Source: Candidatus Manganitrophaceae bacterium
GTDB lineage: Bacteria > Nitrospirota > Nitrospiria > SBBL01 > Manganitrophaceae
Reading direction: 5' to 3'
DNA length: 5,893 nucleotides
Assembly: GCA_004297235.1 (NCBI GenBank)
Contig: SCUR01000411.1
Span: 1-5,893, forward strand
The notes below the pieces were generated by a model that ran no database searches, was not told the DNA's origin, and was given only the letters and a program-made list of their open reading frames with translations. The first letter of the stretch is position 1. Every line of letters begins with the position of its first letter. Made by a program: the position numbers and the translations under genes. This document shows positions 1-4,960 of this stretch, in pieces.

Positions 1-472
1 AAAGGCCCCCTCCGAGAAAGAGGCCGATCAGCGAATTGAGCGGGCCCGGCGGAAACACGGTTGAAGCGGCCAGCAGTCCCAAGACCATGCCGGGAAGGGT
101 GATCACATCGGGCACAATCTGGTGCGAGAGATCGATGAAGGTCACGGCGACCAAGGAAGAAAAAAAGAGGGCATAAATCAGCGCCGCGAAAGAGAGGCCG
201 AAGTGGTGCAATATAAATAGATAACCGGCGCCATGGATGAATTCCACCAGCGGATAGCGCCAAGAGATCGGCGTCCGGCAAGATCGGCACCTCCCTCTCA
301 AAAAAAGAAAGCTCAGGACGGGAATGTTGTCATAAGGCCGGATCGGTTGCTGACAAGAAGGACAATGAGAAAGAGGAAAGGCGATCGATTCTTGCCTCGG
401 CACACGATAAATGCAGACGTTGATGAAACTTCCGATCAACAATCCAAGAATAAAAACAATAGCTTCCAACAT
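1..472 (-). CDS. pilD: Prepilin peptidase (type IV leader peptidase, A24 family), C-terminus cut by window edge
   Basis: Partial gene: 157 codons read leftward from the ATG at 472-470 and the rest lies before base 1. The family is an inner-membrane aspartic protease that cleaves, and often N-methylates, type IV prepilins and type II secretion pseudopilins. Visible in order: an N-terminal membrane segment followed by GSFINVCIYRVPR (residues 14-26), the family signature; a two-pair cysteine motif, CPSC (37-40) and CRSC (62-65), typical of zinc-binding members; the PLVEF segment (74-78); then hydrophobic segments carrying FIDLSHQIVPDVITLPG (112-128). D114 should be the first catalytic aspartate. 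The second (GxGD motif) would lie outside the window. The start at 472 is preferred over the in-frame ATG at 481 because GAGG (485-482) sits 9 bases before 472 but directly abuts the codon at 481. The gene is divergent from gpsA. Family assignment is firm; whether it serves pili or secretion (pilD versus gspO) cannot be told. Confidence 0.93.
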   Translation of the reverse strand, partial: MLEAIVFILGLLIGSFINVCIYRVPRQESIAFPLSHCPSCQQPIRPYDNIPVLSFLFLRGRCRSCRTPISWRYPLVEFIHGAGYLFILHHFGLSFAALIYALFFSSLVAVTFIDLSHQIVPDVITLPGMVLGLLAASTVFPPGPLNSLIGLFLGGGL

Positions 473-495
473 AGGGTCCATCCTCGTCGTGGCTA

Positions 496-524
496 AGTCT
501 AACACAAGATCCCCAGGCCAGCAA
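496..524 (-). promoter_or_regulatory. Candidate sigma70 promoter for the prepilin peptidase gene
   Basis: Read leftward, TTGCTG (524-519, 3 of 6 to the -35 consensus) is followed after 17 bases by TAGACT (501-496, 4 of 6 to TATAAT). A TG dinucleotide one base upstream of the -10 gives an extended -10 element. Transcription would start near 489, just ahead of the GAGG ribosome binding site at 485-482. The -35 is weak, so this is tentative. Confidence 0.35.
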
Positions 525-655
525 GATTTCCCCAACGAGAAGATCGCGACCCTTGAGGCACCACCGGACCCGCCTCCCTCTCTCACGGGGGAAACTCCCT
601 TTGCACGGAAAGAGACTCACCCAGGACCTTCATCGATAAATTCCGGCGCGTTTCC

Positions 656-684
656 TTGACAAGGGTCTGAAAAGGAAATAGGAT
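656..684 (+). promoter_or_regulatory. Candidate sigma70 promoter for the gpsA operon
   Basis: A perfect -35 box TTGACA (656-661) is followed after exactly 17 bases by TAGGAT (679-684, 4 of 6 to TATAAT). Transcription would begin near 691, giving a leader of about 60 bases before the gpsA start at 752. This is the best promoter match in the window and lies where the operon needs one. Confidence 0.55.
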
Positions 685-718
685 AAATTCAATGAATTCC
701 TCGCGCTGGAGCGGGGAT

Positions 719-734
719 TCTTCGACATCGAAGA
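719..734 (+). promoter_or_regulatory. Small hairpin in the gpsA leader
   Basis: TCTTCGA (719-725) and TCGAAGA (728-734) are perfect inverted repeats separated by two bases. In RNA this would fold as about six pairs around a four-base loop. It ends six bases before the gpsA ribosome binding site (741-746). It does not cover the site, so any role in translation is speculative, and a 7-base palindrome can occur by chance. Confidence 0.3.
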
Positions 735-751
735 CCTCAAGAGGAGTGATC

Positions 752-1810
752 ATGAACATTGCCGTGATCGGCGGAGGAAGTTGGGGAACGGCCCTGGCCC
801 GGCTGCTGGCCCGAAAGGGCCACTCGGTTTCGCTCTGGGTCTATGAAAAAGAGGTGGTCGAGTCGATCCGGCTTCGTCATGAGAATGCGGTCTATCTCCC
901 CGGCGTTCCCCTTCCGAAAACACTCTCTGCGACCAGCAGCCTCAAAGAGGCGCTCCAAAATGCAAAGTGGGTCGTCTTCGCCGTTCCCTCGCACGTCGCG
1001 CGCGACGTCCTCATTCAGATGTCTCCGTTTCTTTCTCCGGAAACCCCGATCATCAGCGCAACAAAGGGGATTGAACGGAAGGGCCTGAAGTTCATTTCAG
1101 AAGTGATTTGCGAAGCGCTCCGGAGAAAAAACACCGACCGGATCGCCGTCCTCTCCGGACCGAGCTTCGCCAAAGAGGTGGTCCTTGAGCATCCGACCGC
1201 CGTCGTCTTGGCGGCCTCCGATACTCGATTGGCCGCTCGCATTCAAAACATTTTTTCAACTCCTTTCTTCCGCCTCTTCTTGAGCGCCGACCTGATCGGG
1301 GTCCAACTCGGCGGCGCCCTCAAGAATGTCATCGCCCTGGCCGCCGGCGGCTCGGACGGGCTCGGCTTCGGCTACAACACGAAAGCGGTCTTAATCACCC
1401 GGGGTCTCTCCGAAATGGCCCGCCTCGGCTTGGCGATGGGCGCCGATATCAACACCTTCTACGGTCTCTCCGGGATGGGAGACCTCTTTCTTACCTGCAG
1501 CGGCACTCTCTCCCGCAACCGGCGGGTCGGCGAAGAGATCGGGAAGGGGGTCCCCCTGCCCCAGATCCTCAAGCAGATGCAAATGGTGGCCGAGGGGGTT
1601 CATACCACCGAATCGGCCTATGCGCTCTCGCAGAAATATAAAGTAGAGATGCCGATCGTACGGGAGATCTACCGGATCCTCTTTGAAGGGAAACCTCCCA
1701 AACAGGCGGTGATGGATTTGATGAAAATCGCGCGGGGCGGGGAGATTCCGCTGAAGGTCAAGCGGACGAGCAGCCCAGGCAAAGGGGCGGCCGCCCGAGG
1801 GAAGAAATGA
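752..1810 (+). CDS. gpsA: Glycerol-3-phosphate dehydrogenase [NAD(P)+]
   Basis: A cytosolic enzyme that reduces dihydroxyacetone phosphate to sn-glycerol 3-phosphate, the backbone for phospholipid synthesis. The 352-residue product has the Rossmann motif GGGSWG (residues 7-12) at the extreme N-terminus, the SATKGIE segment (102-108, K105), LSGPSFAKEV (134-143), the catalytic-lysine segment GALKNVIA (188-195, K191), GLSGMGDL (238-245, D244) and SRNRR (254-258). All are family hallmarks and none is missing. The start at 752 is chosen because GAGGAG (741-746) lies 5 bases upstream and the Rossmann fold begins at once. The upstream in-frame ATG at 692 would add 20 residues unlike the family. The C-terminus carries a basic tail (about residues 335-352, rich in K, R, S, G), slightly longer than the usual ~335 residues. 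The stop overlaps the next start by four bases (ATGA), so it is the first gene of a coupled operon. Confidence 0.96.
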   Translation: MNIAVIGGGSWGTALARLLARKGHSVSLWVYEKEVVESIRLRHENAVYLPGVPLPKTLSATSSLKEALQNAKWVVFAVPSHVARDVLIQMSPFLSPETPIISATKGIERKGLKFISEVICEALRRKNTDRIAVLSGPSFAKEVVLEHPTAVVLAASDTRLAARIQNIFSTPFFRLFLSADLIGVQLGGALKNVIALAAGGSDGLGFGYNTKAVLITRGLSEMARLGLAMGADINTFYGLSGMGDLFLTCSGTLSRNRRVGEEIGKGVPLPQILKQMQMVAEGVHTTESAYALSQKYKVEMPIVREIYRILFEGKPPKQAVMDLMKIARGGEIPLKVKRTSSPGKGAAARGKK

Positions 1811-3450
1811 CCTCCGACTTCGGATCTCCCCTCTTGATCATTCTCCTCTTTGCCGGCGGCGTCGCAATTCTTCTCCATGGACTCCAGCTGGTGGGGAGCG
1901 GCCTTCAGGATTTGGCCGGAAAAGGGCTGCGGGCCCTGATCACTTCGGTGACCCGGAATCGAATCGTGGCGACCCTCTTCGGCGCTTTTCTCTCCGCCGT
2001 CATGCAAAGCAGCAGCGCCACGACCGTCCTTCTGGTCGGGCTGACCCGCGCCGGGTTGGTCTCCCTCCCGCAAGCCATTCCGATCATCCTCGGCGCCGAC
2101 ATCGGAACCACCCTCACGGTTCAGCTGATCGCTTTTCAAGTCCAACGCCTCTCCCCCCTAATCATTGCCGTCGGTTTTTTAATTCAAGCCGTGGCAAAGA
2201 GGAAAAAAGCCAAATCGGCCGGCATGGCCATTTTGGGATTCGGATTTATTTTCCTCGCCCTCGGCATGCTGACCCAGGCGATCCGTCCGATTCAATCGGA
2301 ACCGTGGGTTCAGAATGTCTTCAAATCGGTCGAGGATGCGCCGCTGATCGGCATCGCGGGGGCGGCGCTTCTGACCGCGCTGCTCCACAGCAGCGCGGCG
2401 ACCCTCGGGATCGCCCTGGCGATGGGAGGAGAGGGGCTGCTGACATTGAAGGGGGCCTTGCCGATTATTCTGGGCGCCAACATCGGGACCTCCGCCCCCG
2501 CCTGGTTCGCCAGCTTCGGCGCCTCGACCGAAGCGAAGCGGGTCGCCATGGCCCATGTCCTCTCCAAGCTGATCGGCGCCCTCTTGATCTATCCTTTTCT
2601 CTCCCCTTTCGAATCGTGGATCACCGAGACCGCGGCCACCCTTCCCCGCCAGATCGCAAACGCCCACACCTTTTTCAATATCGGCCTCGCCGCCCTCTTT
2701 CTCCCTCTGACCGGTCCGCTCTGCCGAGGGATTACCTGGCTGGTCAGCGCCCCGCCGCCCCACGAAGATCCGTCCAAGCCGAAATACATCGACCCGCAGC
2801 TGCTGGACTCTCCCCCCTTCGCCTTGGAGCAGGCGGCGCGCGAGGCGCTGAGGATGGCCGGGGTCGTTCAGGGAATGTTCAAACAGGTCCCCCGCATCTT
2901 CACCGAGAACGACGAATCGCTGCTCGAAGAGATCGAGCGTCAGGAAGAGGTGGTCGATCACCTCAATCGGGAGATCAAACTTTACCTGACCCGCCTTTCA
3001 CAGAATGCGCTGACCGCCGACGACTCCGATCGGGAGATGGCGATCTTGGATCTGATCAAGGATCTCGAAAACATCGGCGACATCATCGATAAGAATCTCA
3101 TCGAGCTGGCGCGAAAGCGGATTTACAGCGGCCGCCGCTTCTCCGGAGCCGGCCTCAGAGAGTTGAACGACTTTCACAAGCTGATCTCGGATGATCTCGA
3201 TATGGCGATCGACGCGTTCGCGCGGCAAGATCCGGAAATGGCCGAGCGGGTCATCAAGGAAAAAGCGCGCATTCGCCAGCGCGAGCGGGAGCTCTCCACC
3301 TCCCACATTCACCGGCTTCATGAGGGAATTTCCGAAACGATCGAATCGAGCTCGATCCATTTGGATATCCTGACCAACTTGAAGCGGATTACATCGCACA
3401 TCACATCGATCGCCCACACGGTCATCGGAAGAGGCCCCGCCGCCCCATGA
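1807..3450 (+). CDS. Na/Pi cotransporter family protein with C-terminal PhoU-like domain
   Basis: A predicted inner-membrane sodium-dependent phosphate transporter (NptA/YjbB-like, PF02690 type) of 547 residues. Two inverted transport repeats are visible. The first has QSSSATT (67-73) and ILGADIGTT (94-102); the second has LLHSSAATLG (192-201) and ILGANIGTS (221-229). Then come TEAKRVAMAHVLSKLIG (241-257) and NAHTFFNIG (285-293), standard for the family. A soluble segment from about 340 to 540 is PhoU-like and helical, with LIKDLENIGDIIDKN (416-430) and HLDILTNLKRI (518-528) resembling the metal-binding helices of PhoU. In PhoU proteins such domains sense or gate phosphate uptake; here that is inferred. 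GAGGG (1797-1801) lies 5 bases before the ATG. The start overlaps the gpsA stop, and its own stop overlaps the larB start, each by ATGA, implying co-translation. The family is confident; phosphate as substrate is likely but unproven. Confidence 0.92.
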   Translation: MTSDFGSPLLIILLFAGGVAILLHGLQLVGSGLQDLAGKGLRALITSVTRNRIVATLFGAFLSAVMQSSSATTVLLVGLTRAGLVSLPQAIPIILGADIGTTLTVQLIAFQVQRLSPLIIAVGFLIQAVAKRKKAKSAGMAILGFGFIFLALGMLTQAIRPIQSEPWVQNVFKSVEDAPLIGIAGAALLTALLHSSAATLGIALAMGGEGLLTLKGALPIILGANIGTSAPAWFASFGASTEAKRVAMAHVLSKLIGALLIYPFLSPFESWITETAATLPRQIANAHTFFNIGLAALFLPLTGPLCRGITWLVSAPPPHEDPSKPKYIDPQLLDSPPFALEQAAREALRMAGVVQGMFKQVPRIFTENDESLLEEIERQEEVVDHLNREIKLYLTRLSQNALTADDSDREMAILDLIKDLENIGDIIDKNLIELARKRIYSGRRFSGAGLRELNDFHKLISDDLDMAIDAFARQDPEMAERVIKEKARIRQRERELSTSHIHRLHEGISETIESSSIHLDILTNLKRITSHITSIAHTVIGRGPAAP

Positions 3451-4199
3451 ATCGCAAATCGCTTGAGACATTGCTAAAAGAGATCCAGGAGGGAAAACGG
3501 CCGATCGAAGAGGCGATCGAGCGGTTACGCCACCTCCCTTATGAGTCGCTCGGGTTCGCACGATTGGATCACCATCGAAGCATCCGGCAAGGGATGCCGG
3601 AAGTCGTCTTCTGTCCGGGAAAAACCGACGCGCAGGTCCTGGCGATCCTGCAGAAGATCGACGCTTCCGAGGTTCCCGTCCTGGCGACCCGGGTCACCCC
3701 GGCGCTCGCGCGGAAGATCCGGAAAAAATTCCGGGGGGCCGACTATCATCCCCTCGCCCGAACCCTTGTCTTGAAGAGAAAGCGGATCGAACGGCGACCG
3801 GGGGAGATCGCGCTTCTCACCGCCGGAACCGCCGATCTTCCCGTGGCCGAGGAGGCCCGGGTCACCGCAGAGCTTCTCGGTTATAGGGTCCTCCCCTTTT
3901 ACGATGTCGGGGTGGCCGGCGTCCACCGGCTGTTGGACCAGCGGGAGAAGATCGAGAAGAGCGATCTGATCATCGTGATCGCCGGGATGGACGGCGCCCT
4001 CGCCAGCGTCGTCGGGGGGCTCTTCGGCCAGCCGGTCGTCGCCGTCCCGACCAGCATCGGCTATGGAACGAGCTTCGGCGGGATCGCTCCCCTCCTCACC
4101 ATGCTCAACTCCTGCGCCGCCGGGCTGGCCGTCGTGAATATCGACAACGGCTTCGGCGCGGCCGCCCTTGCTCACCGGATCTTGAGCAATCGTAAGTAG
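3447..4199 (+). CDS. larB: Nickel pincer cofactor biosynthesis protein LarB (NaAD carboxylase/hydrolase)
   Basis: LarB starts nickel-pincer nucleotide synthesis. It carboxylates the pyridinium ring of nicotinic acid adenine dinucleotide and hydrolyses the phosphoanhydride, releasing AMP and the biscarboxylic mononucleotide. The 250-residue product has the expected length. Its N-terminal part (1-110) includes LGFARLDHHRSIRQGMPEVV (35-54), highly typical of LarB. Its C-terminal half resembles PurE (AIR carboxylase): GTADLPVAEEA (127-137), DVGVAGVHRL (153-162), VIAGMDGALASVVGGL (177-192) and PTSIGYG (201-207). C223 in LNSCAAGLAVVNIDNGFG (220-237) should be the cysteine that forms the transient adduct with the pyridine ring in characterised LarB. 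PurE itself is excluded by the N-terminal domain and C-terminal motif. The start overlaps the preceding stop (ATGA), with GGAAGAGG (3427-3434) 12 bases upstream, suggesting reinitiation after the transporter. larC follows after one intervening gene; larE is not in the window. Confidence 0.95.
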   Translation: MNRKSLETLLKEIQEGKRPIEEAIERLRHLPYESLGFARLDHHRSIRQGMPEVVFCPGKTDAQVLAILQKIDASEVPVLATRVTPALARKIRKKFRGADYHPLARTLVLKRKRIERRPGEIALLTAGTADLPVAEEARVTAELLGYRVLPFYDVGVAGVHRLLDQREKIEKSDLIIVIAGMDGALASVVGGLFGQPVVAVPTSIGYGTSFGGIAPLLTMLNSCAAGLAVVNIDNGFGAAALAHRILSNRK

Positions 4200-4204
4200 T
4201 TGCA

Positions 4205-4263
4205 CTCCTTGGCAATCCTCCCCCGCTTCTGATAAGATGGAGCCCCGAATCCTTGCAAAGGAG
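4205..4263 (+). promoter_or_regulatory. Inverted repeat that would pair with the DUF3047 ribosome binding site
   Basis: CTCCTTGGCAA (4205-4215) pairs with TTGCAAAGGAG (4253-4263) at 10 of 11 positions (one G-A mismatch), with a 37-base loop. The right arm contains the Shine-Dalgarno sequence AAGGAG (4258-4263). A transcript reading through from larB could therefore hide this site. A transcript from the candidate promoter at 4209-4236 would lack the left arm and leave it open. There is no T-run after the stem, so it is not a standard terminator. The pairing is seen; its function is inferred. Confidence 0.4.
4209..4236 (+). promoter_or_regulatory. Candidate internal promoter ahead of the DUF3047 gene
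   Basis: TTGGCA (4209-4214, 5 of 6 to the -35 consensus) is followed after 16 bases by GATAAG (4231-4236, 4 of 6 to TATAAT). Transcription would start near 4243, about 32 bases before the start codon. It lies in the 75-base gap after larB and could drive the DUF3047 gene and larC separately from the gpsA operon. The match is moderate. Confidence 0.35.
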
Positions 4264-4274
4264 ATCGACGTCTG

Positions 4275-4907
4275 ATGAAACGAAAAGTCTTCTTCATGAT
4301 TCTCGGAATACTTTTTTCTCCCCTCTTTTCGAGGGAGAGCTTCTCGGAAGAAATCGCCGCTTCCGTCGTCTTGGAAGACTTCTCCAGCCCCGATGAACAG
4401 GGGCTGCCGAAGGGATGGATCGCGCAAAAAGAGACCCCCGATCCCGCGCAGGTCTACCAGATCAAAAAGGAAGGGGACCGCGTTTATCTCTCGGCCAGCG
4501 GGCGGCCCAACCGGCTCTTCAAGAAGATCAAATGGAACCCGATCGAGTATCCCTTTCTGAGCTGGAAATGGCGGATGAAGAAGGTCCCGGTCGATCCACA
4601 GAAGGAGCGGCGCGCCGCCGTTTATGTCTCGCTTGATCGCGACTTCTTCGGCATTCCCAAGATCACCAAATATCTCTGGAGCAGCCTGGCCCCGGTCGGA
4701 GAAGAGGTCTCCGGCGGCTTTACCGGCGCTTCCACGATCGTCGTCCGGAGCGGCCCGACGCAGGCGGGCGAGTGGGTGACCGAAACGATCAATGTCCTGG
4801 AGGATTTCAAGCGGCTCCACGGCGAAGCCCCCTTGGGGGAGGCGTACGGCATCGGCATCATGACGAGCATCGAGGCCGATTTCGCCGACTTCATCGCGCA
4901 CAAGTAA
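4275..4907 (+). CDS. Exported DUF3047 family protein
   Basis: A 210-residue protein of unknown function. Residues 1-24 look like a signal peptide (basic MKRK, then a hydrophobic run to about residue 19), so it is probably periplasmic; the cleavage site is not sharp. The mature part matches DUF3047 from memory of the family: VLEDFSSPDEQGLPKGW (32-48), YPFLSWKWR (92-100), AAVYVSL (114-120), KYLWSSLAPVG (132-142), VVRSG (156-160), GEWVTETINVLEDFK (165-179) and GIGIMTS (192-198). The usual C-terminal segment with an acidic DxDNT-like motif appears missing: MTS runs straight into IEADFADFIAHK. The RBS AAGGAG (4258-4263) is 11 bases before the ATG, rather far; a CTG one codon upstream is a less likely start. 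It sits between larB and larC with its own candidate promoter. A role in nickel-cofactor metabolism is only suggested by position. Confidence 0.85.
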   Translation: MKRKVFFMILGILFSPLFSRESFSEEIAASVVLEDFSSPDEQGLPKGWIAQKETPDPAQVYQIKKEGDRVYLSASGRPNRLFKKIKWNPIEYPFLSWKWRMKKVPVDPQKERRAAVYVSLDRDFFGIPKITKYLWSSLAPVGEEVSGGFTGASTIVVRSGPTQAGEWVTETINVLEDFKRLHGEAPLGEAYGIGIMTSIEADFADFIAHK

Positions 4908-4910
4908 ATC

Positions 4911-4945
4911 GATTGCGGAGTTCGGAATGCGGATTGCGGAGTTGA
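4911..4945 (+). repeat. Degenerate heptanucleotide tandem repeat in the larC leader
   Basis: Five consecutive 7-base units fill most of the 53-base gap before larC: GATTGCG, GAGTTCG, GAATGCG, GATTGCG and GAGTTGA. The first two units recur as the fourth and fifth, giving a 12-base direct repeat (GATTGCGGAGTT at 4911-4922 and 4932-4943) with a 21-base period. It lies just after the DUF3047 stop and just before the larC ribosome binding site. Phase and copy number are read directly; function is unknown. Confidence 0.75.
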
Positions 4946-4960
4946 AAAAGCAGAGGGTCC

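Larger units (their letters stand above)
473..751. other. Divergent intergenic region between the prepilin peptidase gene and gpsA
   Basis: The 279 bases separate two divergently transcribed genes. I see a rightward promoter candidate (656-684), a weaker leftward one (496-524) and a small hairpin before gpsA (719-734). The central part (about 530-650) is C-rich on the plus strand and contains no tRNA, recognisable riboswitch, repeat array or gene with a ribosome binding site. Confidence 0.7.

Noticed and set aside
233..620. Short open frames on both strands around the prepilin peptidase start
   Set aside because: The frames at 233-496 (+), 411-659 (+) and 330-620 (-) are out of frame with, or antisense to, the prepilin peptidase gene and have no recognisable motif or good ribosome binding site.
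692..751. N-terminal extension of GpsA from the ATG at 692
   Set aside because: The 20 extra residues are serine-rich and unlike the family, whose Rossmann motif sits at the N-terminus. GAGGAG at 741-746 is correctly placed for the start at 752, and 692 lies at the predicted transcript start.
2179..3092. Long open frames of about 260 codons on both strands inside the Na/Pi transporter gene
   Set aside because: They overlap fully with a gene showing complete family motifs, and their translations are arginine/glycine-rich shadow sequence without hydrophobic or domain structure.
4209..4228. Possible sigma54 promoter at the TTGGCA element after larB
   Set aside because: The GG and the following GC are 12 bases apart rather than the required 10, and the -12 TTGC box is absent.
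3525..4901. A 458-codon open frame on the minus strand across larB, the spacer and the DUF3047 gene
   Set aside because: It lies antisense to two well-recognised genes, its translation is a low-complexity run of G, D, R, E and L without family motifs, and it follows from the codon bias of the plus-strand genes.
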